Below, in pieces: positions 52,354-63,813 of a stretch of 64,000 nt of DNA (the first letter of the stretch is position 1; each line of letters starts with the position of its first letter). Position numbers and translations under genes: made by a program. Below the pieces are notes generated by a model. It was not told where the DNA came from and did not search any database. It was given only the letters and a program-made list of their open reading frames with translations. Origin of the DNA: Sepioteuthis lessoniana (lineage: Eukaryota; Mollusca; Cephalopoda; Myopsida; Loliginidae); the NCBI GenBank assembly GCA_963585895.1, contig OY757934.1, positions 30,140,105 to 30,204,104 on the forward strand. Reading direction: 5' to 3'.

Positions 52354-52680
52354 TCCACCATATAAGTAAAGTAATAATGCCAGTGTGTGTATATTCAATA
52401 AACTACCATTATATCTTGTTAAACTGTCATTACTCTAGTTGTGTATGGTGCTCATAATTTTTCTCTGAAATCAGACTAACATCGGTTTTATATGAAGCAT
52501 GCAGATCTTACACATTAGAGCTTATATTCATATGAATTCACTATCTCTTGCGCTGTCATGAAATTGTGCATACAAACATACTAGAATTGTCTGACTCACC
52601 ACCCGAGTGCTGTTCTTGTTGGTGTTTACAACCAGTGCCTCAACTGTTGGAAACTGCTTGTGATATTGCATTAATATAAT

Positions 52681-52938
52681 CATATTTACCCAACCCCTCC
52701 GCTCAGGCAGGATATGACACAAGGTCAATTTTTAAGCGGAGTTTAACAGGTTTCAATTCAGAGTTTTCCTTCTCCTAGACTAGTTGCCTCACCAAGGCTG
52801 AAGAACCTAGTCTGCCCTTTCATACCTTTCCCAAGGGTATTAGTACTATGTGAAATGCAATCAACCGCGTCCAGGATTTGAACTCGTGTCGCCGTGCCGA
52901 TATCCTGCGATGATAAGCATTACACCACGGGCACCTCC
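52681..52938 (-). mobile_element. SINE-A with perfect 18-bp target duplication, 35-bp internal deletion
   Basis: ATATTGCATTAATATAAT at 52663-52680 and 52939-52956. The internal TACTATTTACCCATAGCTGG... segment is missing between GTCTGCCC and TTTCATACC (about 52817). The flanking duplication shows it inserted as one unit, so the deletion happened before or after as a single event. Confidence 0.93.
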
Positions 52939-52975
52939 ATATTGCATTAATATAATACTTAATTTGTATTACAGT

Positions 52976-53469
52976 GCCCGTGGTGTAATGGTTATTGTCA
53001 TAGGAAATGGACATGGCAACACGAGTTCAAATCCTGAACGAGACTGATCGCATTTCACATAGCACTAATACCCTTGGGAAAGGTATGAATCCAATTATTC
53101 TCCCTCCAGCTATGGGTAAATAGTAGGGCAGACTGGGTTCTTCAGCCTTGGTGAGGCAACTAGTCTAGGAGAAGGAAAACTCTGAATTCAAACCTGTTAA
53201 ACTCCACTTAAAAAATTGACCGTGTCATATCCTGCCCGAGCAGAGGGGTTAGTAAATAGGAACCACTCAAGGAGAAGAAAAACTCTGAATTCAAACCTGT
53301 TAAACTCTGCTTAAAAATTGACCTTGTGCCATATCCTGCCCGAGCGGAGGGGTTGGTAAATAGGAACCACTTAAGGAGAAGGAAAACTCTGAATTCAAAC
53401 CTGTTAAACTCCGCTTAAAAATTGACCTTGTGTCATATCCTGCCCGAGCGGAGGGGTTGGGTAAATATG
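52976..53469 (+). mobile_element. SINE-A with triplicated 3' end and 15-bp target duplication
   Basis: Target duplication AATTTGTATTACAGT at 52961-52975 and 53470-53484. After a normal head and body the last about 104 bp (GGAGAAGGAAAACTCTGAAT...GGGGTTGGTAAATA) occur three times, starting at 53168, 53271 and 53375, joined by AGGAACCACTCAA / AGGAACCACTTAA. All three lie inside one pair of duplications. Promoter boxes TGGTGTAATGGTTATTG and GAGTTCAAATCC are good. Confidence 0.95.
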
Positions 53470-53484
53470 AATTTGTATTACAGT

Positions 53485-53970
53485 TTTTTTTAAATCTTAT
53501 ATTAATTTCTGGGTTAATTTGTTAAACATGTTCGCCAAATGGAAATGTCTGTGGCAGTCTGCTAGATTTATGGTAAGTGGTATACATCATTTGTTAGGAA
53601 TACTGTTCCACTGGTTGATAACATTCTGTGATCAAGATTAAGATTTTAGACAAGCTGTCAAAGTTGACCTCGACAGTTTTGTAGCAATTTTTTCAGGCTT
53701 AAAAACTATTCACTTGTACACAGCAATTTATGATATATGTATTTACGCAACAGATATTTTGTTTAAAATAACAAACAAGGATTTGGTGTTCAGCTTTTTA
53801 TTCATCTTGTTGGTGAACTCTTGTTGAAGATAGTTTCAAAACTATCCCAAGTTTTCATTGGTTTATAGCCTGAGTATGGTTATTTTTGACCATCAAGAGT
53901 TGCCGCATCCTTGATAATGACCAAAGATAGTTGAAAGTAACTGTAATCGAGCAACAACAAAAGACTTTGG

Positions 53971-54017
<47 letters not shown>

Positions 54018-54083
54018 GTATCAGCTATGAATAAAAACATACTTATTTAATAAAAAGTTAATTTTCTCTTAAACTAAAGATAT
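53485..54083. other. No gene; (AC)n-(AT)n microsatellite
   Basis: Unassigned AT-rich sequence with (AC)n(AT)n at 53971-54016. Confidence 0.5.
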
Positions 54084-54084
54084 C

Positions 54085-54363
54085 AGTATTTTATCCAACC
54101 ACTCCATAAGAGCAGGATGTGACACAATGTCAATTTTCAAGTGGAGTTTAACAGGCTTAGAATCAGAGTTTTCCTTCTCCTAAACCAGGTGCCATACCAA
54201 GGTTAAAGAGCTCGGTCTGCCCTACTATTTACCCCTAGCTGGATGGAGAATACCTTTTTCAAGTGTATTAGTACTATGTAAAATGCAAACAGCTTTGTCC
54301 AGGTTTGAACTCAGGTTGTCAGGTCCATTTCCCATGACACTAACCACTACACCACAAGCACCT
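54085..54363 (-). mobile_element. SINE-A copy, older subfamily
   Basis: TATCCAACCACTCCATAAGA at the left to CTACACCACAAGCACCTG at the right. Shares GTTAAAGAGCTCGGTCTGCC-type variants with the 44503 copy. A TTGGAT stretch is deleted near 54250. Confidence 0.85.
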
Positions 54364-54625
54364 GACATATATATATATATGAGAGAAAGAGAGATTGATA
54401 GATAAGAGTGATTTCATTTTTCCTGTATCTTATGATATACTAAAAAGACCTGTAGAAGAGAAAACTGATGGGAACTTAGAACTATTTCATTTCTCATACT
54501 AAATTGCAATTATTTATCATTGCACTCACTAGCAATAAGAATTAGAAAATAATTTGTTCTATTTCTGATATTCCATAAGTTAGATCCCTTCACAAATAGT
54601 TTCTTAAATAATTAAATATAATCTC

Positions 54626-54923
54626 TTTATCATATTTACCACTCCCTCCGCTCAGGCAGGATATGACACAAGGTCAATTTTTTAAGCAGAGTTTAACAGG
54701 TTTGAATTCAGAGTTTTCCTTCTCCTAGACTAGTTGCCACACCAAGGTTGAAGAAATCAGTCTGTCCTACTATTTACCCATAACTGAAGGGAGAATAATT
54801 GGATTCATACCTTTCCCAAGGGTATTAGTGCTATGTGAAATGCAATCAGTCTTGTCCAGGATTTGAACTCGTGTCGCCATGTCCATTTCCTACGACAATA
54901 ACCATTATACCACAGGCACCTCC
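54626..54923 (-). mobile_element. SINE-A full length with 12-bp target duplication
   Basis: AAATATAATCTC at 54614-54625 and 54924-54935. Otherwise a standard full-length copy with B-box mirror GGATTTGAACTC. Confidence 0.92.
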
Positions 54924-54959
54924 AAATATAATCTCATTATTAAAATCAAAATAAATTAT

Positions 54960-55228
54960 GATTAGATCGGTCTAATGGTTAGAGTGTTTGTCAATGGTCC
55001 CGAAGACTGGGGTTCAATCCCAGGTCAAGTCATACCAAAGACTCAAAAAATGGTACTTGATGCTGCCTTGCTTAACACTCAGTATTATAAGGTAAATATC
55101 AAGGGTTAAATGAAGCAATCTAGAGAAAGGAGTAGCACCCTCCTCTACACCTTGGTGTAGTAGCTGTTGAAAAGGGAGCCTTTGGGTTGCCATCTATTGC
55201 ATTCGCCAACTTTATTTTACTTTATTAC
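54960..55228 (+). mobile_element. SINE-B full length
   Basis: Head TCGGTCTAATGGTTAGAGTG, B box GGGGTTCAATCCCAGG, body to CGCCAACTTTATTTTACTTT. Diverged in the promoter head compared with 40063-40322. Confidence 0.9.
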
Positions 55229-56725
55229 ACTTTGATGAAGTAATTAATTCTGACAAATATCCTGATTTCAGTTGTTTTTACTATCCATTGGCTGGTCATT
55301 TATCCAGGCACCTAGTTTTAGAATGTTAGTTTTTGTTCATTTTAACATTGGCCCTTTTTTTATTTGAAGATTTTAAAATTAGTCAACTGAAAGATTTCAT
55401 TAAAAATAACAAGAATGAAGATCCTAGTTTGAATGATTTATTATATTATTATATTTCATCTGAAAATATAAACCAATTTTTATGTAAAATGTTGAAAGAA
55501 ACATCCCTCACCAAAAAAACAAAAACAAAAAAAACCCAACTCCAACTCCTTAAAAAACATTTTTATTGTAAAAATCATTTCCAAAAATCTTTACTATAAT
55601 GAAACTACTTTTGTAAACTTCTATATCAAAATAAGAAAAAGAAAACTTTAAAAAAGTGAATTTAGCTACAAAACAAAAATATTGACTCTAGAAAGATTTG
55701 AACTTGGTTAACTTTTAAAAATATGTGTCAGGTTATGGGTCATTCCTTGCTGCTGGTATCTTGTAACATTGAATAATATCTCACATGTTACTTGGAGAGG
55801 AAATGGTCACTGCCAAGTAAACTCCATTCTCCTGAGAGATAAGATGAAGGGGAATTACTCACACCCTGATGACTTAAGGGTTCTGGGGAAACATCAATTC
55901 AGCTTGTAAATATATATAACTTTATTATCCTTCAACAAACTATCTGACCAACTATTTTTGAGGATGGGTGTTGTTTTGGGGTCTTTTTTACCCTTTCACT
56001 ACGAAGTTTTTTGAAAATGTTTTTCATGAGCAAAATTATGGTTTAAATATAGTGTTTTAAGGGTTAAAATGAAAATGAAATTTGATTGAGACACTAGCAT
56101 CCCCGGGGGAGTGAAAGAGTTAAACTATGAGAACTTATTCAAATTCCATGTAGATGCAGTGATTTTGTCGCTAAAATGTCTTTGTTTTTCAATATCTTTA
56201 GACATTTTGAATCATAATGAATATAATTATTATAGTTTCCAAGCTATTATTGACAAAATATACAAGTTTAGTGATAGATTATCAGACGTTATCTGCAGCA
56301 GACTTCCGTTGTATCTGTGACAAAAATAATGTGAGATTTGATAAGATCTCATAGTGAAATTGAATAAGTTAAGAGAGGAAAAAAAAAAGAAAAAAAAAGG
56401 GAAGAACATGAATTATAGGTAATTCTTCAATATAGGTATTCAGTAAGAAGAGGAGAATGAAGTATGTAATTTTTGAAGAGAGTATATTCTCTCTCTCTCC
56501 CACTTTTTTTCCCCTTTTCTACACTCCCCACTATCTCCTCTCCAACTCCTCCATACTCAACCATGGAAGAGTTTGTTTTCAGTTGATACTAAGGCAGGGA
56601 ATGTTTATGCTTTATAGACAAAAAAAATGTCTCTTGACAAGTACTCCAGTCAGAGGAGGTGAAAGGTGGGGTGAAGTGGGCCAAAGTAAATTTTTTACCA
56701 AAACAATAAACAAGGGATATATATG
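55229..56725. other. No gene recognised
   Basis: AT-rich. Frames 55333-55599 and 56111-56320 (plus) are AT-driven and show no domain. A C/T-rich patch is at 56488-56560. Confidence 0.45.
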
Positions 56726-56730
56726 CATGA

Positions 56731-56788
<58 letters not shown>

Positions 56789-57236
56789 TTGAATATGTAC
56801 ATACAAATATAAAAGAAAGGAAGTTTGCCTTGACCTCTGAAGTCCCCAAATTTTTGGTGTGGCTGATTTCTCAGGCCATAGGAGAACAAACATATTCTGA
56901 CATATTGAGGGGTTTGATTAGTTTTAGTATTGAATACAATGTTTAGTCAAGTGAAGATTCTTCTTTTTACTGAAGAGGTAGAGGGTGGAATAAATATTCA
57001 GAAAAAAGAGTTGCCTTAATTCTTGCCAATTCTATACCCAAGTCAGTGACTTTAGTCTGGTGAATATGGCCAGTAATAGAAGAAATGGAATTCCAATTCT
57101 AGAGATTGGGAATTTGAACAGAAGGCTGAATAAATTTCATCCATGTTTTTTTTATTCTCATATAAAAATAATGATGCATTTTTTCTTACCACAAAATGTT
57201 TCGTACAGATACATACACACTTCAGTGTGCATTTGA

Positions 57237-57296
<60 letters not shown>
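56731..57296. repeat. (TA)n microsatellites at both ends
   Basis: (TA)n at 56732-56780 and 57239-57296, about 25 and 29 units. Translated YIYIYI frames across them are artefacts. Confidence 0.95.
56890..57180 (-). repeat. 0.3-kb dispersed repeat, copy 2 (inverted)
   Basis: Reverse complement of 34480-34786. CATATTCTGACATATTGAGG at the left, GAGGTAGAGGGTGGAATAAA, AATTCTTGCCAATTC, TTTATTCTCATATAAAAATA at the right. The copies lie about 22 kb apart. Confidence 0.85.
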
Positions 57297-57298
<2 letters not shown>

Positions 57299-57477
57299 TA
57301 AAATGCTATGTAAAATGTAAAAAAAAAAAAAATGAAAAGGTTGAGTTTGATGAAGTTCTCTTAGAAATATCTAATTTAATTATCATCAACAAAGACATTA
57401 TACACAAGGATATCACCACAAATACCATTTTGTGACATGGACTTTTCCAAGGGTTTCATCCAAGGAATTATATATAT

Positions 57478-57614
57478 ATATTGTCATCCACAGACAGACT
57501 TTTTCATTGTATCACAACTCTTGAGTGTGGCTAGACATGCAGGATTCTTCAAGCTGGGATTGAAACCTGCTTAACTTTATGCTAGACATAGTATCTTACT
57601 GCTCAGCCATTTTG
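57478..57614 (-). mobile_element. SINE-E copy 2
   Basis: TTGTCATCCACAGACAGAC at the left directly after a TA run, GAGTGTGGCTAGACATG, B-box mirror GGGATTGAAACCTGC, A-box mirror TTACTGCTCAGCC. Diverged from 7139-7276 but collinear. Confidence 0.75.
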
Positions 57615-57992
57615 ATGAAATAGATCTGTTTGTGAATTATAACACATATCTATTAGCTTTGATTTGTTTATATTTTGTGCAATTGAATACCAAAGTGTTC
57701 ATTATAGTTTTGAATTATGCGGGTGGCAGCCGTTAATTCCGTCACCAGAGGGAGGAAAAAAAAATCATTGAATAACATTATATAGTAAATTTATCCAATA
57801 ACCTCTTGCTTTTTATTTTCCCTTCTTAGTACTAATTTGTATGATTATATATATATATATATATATTTTCCGTGGAGAATTTTTATTGGAATAATGTTGA
57901 TTAATATAATGATAGTTTTATAAACTGTTATAATTCTTTTACTTGAATTTATAAGTTGAAAATGGTAAGAAATAGTCAGTTATAAAGCTTAT

Positions 57993-58038
<46 letters not shown>

Positions 58039-58050
58039 CCTACAGACTCA

Positions 58051-58086
<36 letters not shown>

Positions 58087-58523
58087 TAGTTGATTTATGC
58101 AAATTCCTGATTTATAACTGAATATCACTTTCATCCAATTGTCTACACACCATAATCTTTTCTCTTAAGCTTGCTTTTACCTCATTTTCTTATGTTTGTG
58201 TGTTGCATGCTGGTTTTCACTTGGCAATCATCTTTATCATGGGTAGTGGATAACAGTATTCTAACTATTGAAGGAAAATATCAAACCAGAATTTAATCTG
58301 TGGCAACCTCTATTGACCTCAAAAGTCAGTGTAACCTATTTTATATTTATATCCTCTGTCTAAAGGTGTAAATATTTGGCCATAAAATGCATATAACTAG
58401 CCAAGCTTTATTACTCGAGTTGTTTTTGTGTATGTAATATCTATACAGGTGTGCTTTCAAATGGTCATCAAGGATTAATATTTTTTTTTAGTTGTGTTAG
58501 ATTTAAAATCCTAATATATATGT
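57615..58523. other. No gene; three (TA)n tracts
   Basis: (TA)n at 57847-57866, 57996-58036 and 58055-58083. Otherwise unassigned. Confidence 0.5.
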
Positions 58524-58801
58524 ATTTACCAACTCCCTATGCACAAGCAGGAGGTGACACAAGGTCAATTTTGAAGTGGAGTTTATAGGTTTGAAGTCAG
58601 ACTTTTCCTTCTAGACCGGTTGCCTTACCAAATCCAGTCTGACCAACTATTTTACTCATAGATGGAAAGAAAACAGTTTGATTCATACCTTTTCTTAGGG
58701 TATTAGTGCTATGTGAAATGCAAACAACCTTGTGCTGGATTTGAACTCAGTTCTCCAAGTCCATTTCCTACAATGATACCCATTACACCATAAGCACCTC
58801 T
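58524..58801 (-). mobile_element. SINE-A copy, older
   Basis: TATTTACCAACTCCCTATGC to ATTACACCATAAGCACCTC. TTAAAATCCT on the left and TTAAAAATCCTCATATG on the right look like an imperfect target duplication. Confidence 0.85.
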
Positions 58802-59122
58802 ACTTAAAAATCCTCATATGTATCTGTTTTCAGTATTTTTATTTTAACCAACTTCTTTTCTAGCCATCAACATATTTTTAAAAGGTATTTACTCTATTGT
58901 TCCCTTTAAAAAATTACAGAAATCTTAGAAACAAGTTTTCAAAAAATGACCAAGGAAAATTATTTTCATTTTCTCATTAAAAAAGTTTAAACTTGAAAAA
59001 GATAAAGAATGAACTCAAATCAGTCAGTCTGAACATGTTCTGATTTGGGTATTTGGTCTAGTGGCATGTCAACTGTTGTTGGGTTATTTAATGCTGAAAT
59101 TGGTCTTTTTATTGTTAATTAT
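58802..59122. other. No recognisable feature
   Basis: AT-rich only. ATGTCAACTGTTGTTGGGTTATTTAATGC (59066-59095, in two overlapping words) is a short minus-strand D tail scrap. Confidence 0.4.
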
Positions 59123-59568
59123 TGTCAGCTGGGGCTGTAGAATACACTGACTACATCTCTGCTGTGGGATAAGACTCCTCCAATGAGAGTCCTGGATATG
59201 ACACTTAATCTGATGGTAAGGCTTCAATAATGCTAGAGCTTTGAGGAATGGGGTGTACCCCTTCATTGCCATTGCTCCCAGGTCCAGTCTGGCCTGGGGT
59301 GGTAGCATCTGATAGAGTCCTATCTATGGCTCAAATAGAACTAAACAGTGTACTTATGCTAAACTGAATTGTTTGAAATATAACTGTTTTGAAATTTAAA
59401 GTGTATATTCATGCTAAACTGAATTGTTTTGCAAATGAGTCAAATAGAACTAAACTGCGTTCTTATGTTAAACTGAATTGTTTGAAATAGACCTGTTTAT
59501 ATGCATAAAAATGGATTTGGCATTAAATAATCTACAATGGTTGATATGCCATAAAACCAAAACAAACC
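59123..59568 (+). mobile_element. Element D, full span
   Basis: GTCAGCTGGGGCTGTAGAAT at the left, core to TATCTATGGCTCAAATAG, about three minisatellite units, tail module GGCATTAAATAATC...GGTTGATATGCCA at 59518-59552. Confidence 0.88.
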
Positions 59569-59649
59569 AAAATTCCTATCTAATATGAACAATTTGTACA
59601 CTGCAATATGGTTTGAAATAACTGATAATTATTATCATTAGTAAAAGAT

Positions 59650-60345
59650 TGAACAGTTCTACTTGATCAATCAATGGGACCTTAACAGGTTCTACTACTC
59701 TTGGTCAGAGTGGACCTGAGAGTAATAGAAATAAAAAGCTATTCTATATTCCCCTAACTCCAAGATTGGAGCCTCACCATCAGATGTAGTTTGATGTCAT
59801 ACCCAGGAGACTAAATGGTTTCAAGTATTAATAATGATAATCTTATTTAATATTATTTATTCACTTGCATACAGTTAAATGGTTTCAAGTATTGCTATCA
59901 AATATTGATATTTCAATTTAATAATAATCATTTATTTGCACACGGTTTAAATGCTTTCAAGTATTTCTATCTCAGCACAATTGATCCTCTGCCACTGCCT
60001 TCCAGCACCTTTAAGATAAATAAGTGTTGGGTACTTGTTTGCCACAAGAACAATTTGAAGAATACAGTTGGAACAATTGCATAGGTACTAGGGCATGACA
60101 TGACCAGCTGATTGATTAGATTGGGCCTCTCTGAATGCCTGTCTTGGTCAGTGAGGGCCAAAAAGGAGAGTTGAAGGTCATGTAACAAATTTGGTTGCTG
60201 GCTCAAGAACTGCTCAGCCACCAGGATCCCGTCCTCAAGCATTATGGGTTGCCACCCAAAAACCAACAAATCATTGGGAGGTGGGGGCTTACACCTCTGC
60301 AGAGATACAGTTGGTGTATTTTACAGCCCCAGCCAACAAGGTAGC
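59650..60345 (-). mobile_element. Element D, core and 5' end separated by a 450-bp insert
   Basis: Core 59650-59815 (ACCTTAACAGGTTCTACTAC, TTGGTCAGAGTGGACCTGAG). The 5' end is at 60268-60345 (CACCTCTGCAGAGATACAGT, TTTTACAGCCCCAGCC). The insert holds repeated words GCATACAGTTAAATGG / TTTCAAGTATT (also at 60408-60445) and a 280-bp stretch (59980-60262) of more even composition with open frames on both strands that I cannot assign. Confidence 0.6.
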
Positions 60346-60494
60346 AATGATAATAATTCCTTGTAAACTATTATATCGTCAAGTAACTATTCCTAATACA
60401 AATAATCTGCATACAGTTATATAGTTTCAAGTATTCCAATCTAATACTAATAAATATGAATAAATAAAGTATGGTATTAACTCTACTAGTGTAT

Positions 60495-60525
<31 letters not shown>

Positions 60526-60645
60526 AGCAAAAAACAACAGATCATTGATAAGTGTGATGAATGGTTTTATAAGTTTTATTTCAGCTTATTTGATACAACC
60601 TGTTCTATCAGTTTTGATGGTAAAGTACAGTTTAAGGCAAAATGT

Positions 60646-61885
60646 TTGATTGGTTGGGTTTTATGACATATCAACTATTGTAGCTTATTAAATGCCAAAT
60701 CCTCTTTATACATTTATATCAAATATATATACTATTTGTAAACACATTTTGTAGATAACATTCTTAAACAATCCTCAGCTCTTTTTTGCATACAGTTTGT
60801 GGGGATTTAGGAATTAACAATAAAACTCCCAACCGGATATTGACTCATCGGCTGCCACATACAAAATGTATAAACGCGTCGCCACGCATAAGGCTCCATG
60901 CATCCATCTGATTAAAAATCAAAAAAAAGAAAAATAATAAAAAGTAAAGTAGCCAATGGGAAGCGGTCGCACCAAAATTAGAAGGATTTTGGAGTGACAA
61001 ATTTGGAGCCGGTGGAGAGAGATAAATACTCAGGTTTTCTGTGACCAAGTCAGTGAGGACAGAAGAGACCCAAGGAAGCACATAGATACGGTGATCAGTC
61101 GAGAAGTAATGTCTGCCCTCAAGTTAAGAGCTGAAACTACTTTTCTGCTAGTTCCACTATCTGACCTTAAAAAAAAGAGAAGAAAAAAAAAAGAAAAAGG
61201 AATGAGTACTCTTTAAAAACATTCTCCTCCTTTCCCCTTTTTTTCTTGATATCTGACTTTCCACCGCTTCAAAAATTTACTACTTGTAAAAGGGAACTTC
61301 TGAACATTCAAATCCGAGTTGACGCTTTATGTTTTATAAAAATTGTTTAAATTTTAGATGTTCCTTGTTTGCTTGTGTTAAATGAAGTTTTTTTCATTGT
61401 ATGTTGTAACACTCCAAACCCAACCAACAAGGCCATATATTTCCACAACGCTTTGGCCGATATGTCCTCCGGCCTTCTTCAGGTGTTTGTCGCCTATAAC
61501 CATTATGCCATGTGTTCCGGGCGTAACAACTATAGACATTGGTTCCCTAAGCTTCTAAGGACACAATCATCTGGAGGTTGCAGGTTCAATGAGGCCATAA
61601 GTTAAATGATTTCAACAATTGTTATATAACAGTCACAATCTAACATCAGTTATTTTTTTGCACATAGTTTGTATAATCTGACCCATAGATAGGACCCTAT
61701 CAGGTTCTGGGTCAGGGTGGACATGGGAGCAATGGCAATGAAGGGGTACTTCACATTCCCCAAATCTCCAAGCTTTGCCATCAGATAGTTTAGTGTCATA
61801 ACACTTGTTGGATGGGAATCTTACTCATCTGCAGAGATGCAGTTGGTGTATTCTACAACACCAGCTGACTGGGCTGCAAAAATTT
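60646..61885 (-). mobile_element. Element D subfamily copy with a large insert
   Basis: Tail module at 60650-60700 (ATGACATATCAACTATTG...GCTTATTAAATGCCA), subfamily-specific words to 60800, then 61600-61885 (AACAGTCACAATCTAACATC, core ATAGGACCCTATCAGG, CCAGCTGACTGGGC). The region 60801-61600 does not belong to D. It includes unassigned sequence and a SINE-G-like piece. Confidence 0.6.
61440..61605. mobile_element. SINE-G-like fragments, head to head
   Basis: On the minus strand CACCTGAAGAAGGCCGGAGG (61485-61466) then CATATCGGCC, matching the CTGAAGA-GGCC...GGCC pattern with GAAA changed to AAAG. It is followed by a minus-strand A-box-like CATGGCATAATGGTTATAGG (61513-61494) and a plus-strand head piece GCGTAACAACTATAG...GGAGGTTGCAGGTTCAATG. 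Matches 43310-43410. Confidence 0.5.
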
Positions 61886-61968
61886 TGAGTTTTATCTTAT
61901 CTTATTGATTTCTTTTTATGTATTGTTCCTCTGTCACATAGAAGTAAGAATTACAAATAATATTCATT

Positions 61969-62197
61969 CAGTATAATGGTTAGAGTGTTTGCCAATGGTC
62001 CAAGTCGAGTCACACCAAAGACTCAAAAAAATGGTACTTAATGCCTCCTTGCTTAATACTCAGTATTTTAAGGTATGGATCAAGGGTAAAGTGGAGCAAT
62101 CCAGGGAAAGGAGTAGTGCCCTTTCCTACACCTTGGTGTAGTAGCTATTGAAAAAAGGAGCCTTTGGTTCACCCTTGACTATGGTCAACCAACTTTT
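61969..62197 (+). mobile_element. SINE-B, small deletion at the B box
   Basis: AGTATAATGGTTAGAGTGTT, then CCAATGGTCCAAGTCGAGTC with the GGGTTCAATCCCA B box deleted, body, end at GACTATGGTCAACCAACTTT. Loss of the B box should disable its own transcription. Confidence 0.85.
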
Positions 62198-62227
62198 ATG
62201 GTTTCAAGTATTCCCAGGTAATAATAA

Positions 62228-62455
62228 TTTTGACCTATAGATAGGAATTTAACAGTTACTGTCACTCTGAGTGGATCTGGGAGTAATGGCAATGAAAAGA
62301 TACTCCACAATCCCAAGAGATCCAGAAGTGAAGACTCACCATCAGATGCAGTTTAATGCCTAGGACACACCTTTTTTGGTGGGTGGGTCTTACCTTTCTA
62401 CAAAAGATACAATCAGTATATTCTAAGCTTCGCTGACAGGGATTCAACCGAAGGG
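62228..62455 (-). mobile_element. Element D core fragment
   Basis: GACCTATAGATAGGAATTTA, GGAGTAATGGCAATGAAAAG, CATCAGATGCAGTTTAATGC, TACAATCAGTATATTCTAAG. No tail module. Confidence 0.75.
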
Positions 62456-62740
62456 AGTTGTGATGAAAAGCAGAAAGAGTTGAATAAAAATACACAAAAT
62501 TAATAATAATGTTAGCTTTGTTGATACAGTCTGTGATAAAATACATTTTTTTCTCCATAGCTTTATTCATTAAATAAAAGTCAAAATTGTTTTGTAAAAA
62601 TGAGAAGAATTATTAAATTACACAAGATTCTAAGATGGAATTTTCCACTGTAAGAATTAACATGCCTTTTATTTAAGACATTTTCTGTTACTCGATACAA
62701 TGGGCATTTGTTCTATTATTTTGGCATGTAACAGTTTGTG

Positions 62741-63291
62741 TTGCCAAGTCGGTTGGGGCTGTAGAATATACAGATTGCTTCTCTGCAGAGGGGTAAGACC
62801 TCCTCAAGGAGTGTCCTGACACTAAAAAATCTGATAGTGAGATTCCTGTAATGCTGGAGCTTTGGGGAATGTGGAGTCCCCCTTCATTGCAATTACTCCC
62901 AGGTCCAATCTGGCCCGGAGTGGTAGCACTTAATAGGGTCCTATCTATGGCTCAAATAAGTAAACAGTGTACTTATGCTAAACTGAATTGTTAAAAAAAG
63001 AACTGTTTTTGACAGTGAAACTGTGGAATTATTCTAAACTAAGTTGTTTGAAATAGAACTGTTTTAGATAGAATTTAACTGTACTCATGTTAAACTGAAT
63101 TGTTTGAAATAAAACTGTTTTTGACATTGAAACTGTGTACTTATGCTAAACTGAATTGTTTGAAATAGAACTGTTTTGACAATTAACTGTTTATAAACAA
63201 AAACTATACTTAAATTAAACTGAAATTTAATTTGGCATAAAATGACCAGAAAAGGGTTGATACGCTGTAAAATAAAACAACCAACCAACCA
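62741..63291 (+). mobile_element. Element D, full span with 4.5 minisatellite units
   Basis: AAGTCGGTTGGGGCTGTAGA (hairpin weakened), core to 62950, minisatellite units of about 55 bp (TACTTATGCTAAACTGAATT, GTTTGAAATAGAACTGTTTT) from 62955 to 63215, then a diverged tail (TTTGGCATAAAATGACC...GGTTGATACGC) and CAACCAACCAACCAAC. Best copy for measuring the minisatellite. Confidence 0.9.
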
Positions 63292-63300
63292 ACAGTTTGT

Positions 63301-63558
63301 GTGTGCGTATATATATATATATATATATATATAAGTTTCCACTTGGGACTATTGTTAACATACTTTCTTTTAATTATTCTGTAAAAAACACTTTTGTTAG
63401 CTGTATTTATGATCTTTTGCAAAATCTAAGTTTATTTTGTGTACATGTTCATCTGTGTGTGTGTGAGTGTGTGTTTCTATATATGTAACACACACACACA
63501 CATGTATGTGTATATATATATTCATATATGTATATGTGTGGATGTATATATAAATATG

Positions 63559-63594
<36 letters not shown>

Positions 63595-63775
63595 TATACG
63601 TATGTGAGTGAATGTATATATAAATATTTCCATATATATTTATATACATATATACATATGTCTGCATATATATATACTCATATGTATGTGCATATATTAA
63701 TATGTCTGCATGTATCTACAAATATATGTATGTATGTGTGTGTACATATACACCCACACACATCTATCTATAGAG
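63301..63775. repeat. (TA)n and (TATG)n-rich microsatellite zone
   Basis: (TA)n at 63307-63333 and 63560-63590, (AC)n at 63488-63501, and TATGTATG/CATATA mixtures to 63740. Y/I/H-rich frames are artefacts. Confidence 0.9.
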
Positions 63776-63813
63776 AAAATAGAATAATATAGAGAGTTAG
63801 CTGTACAGATATA

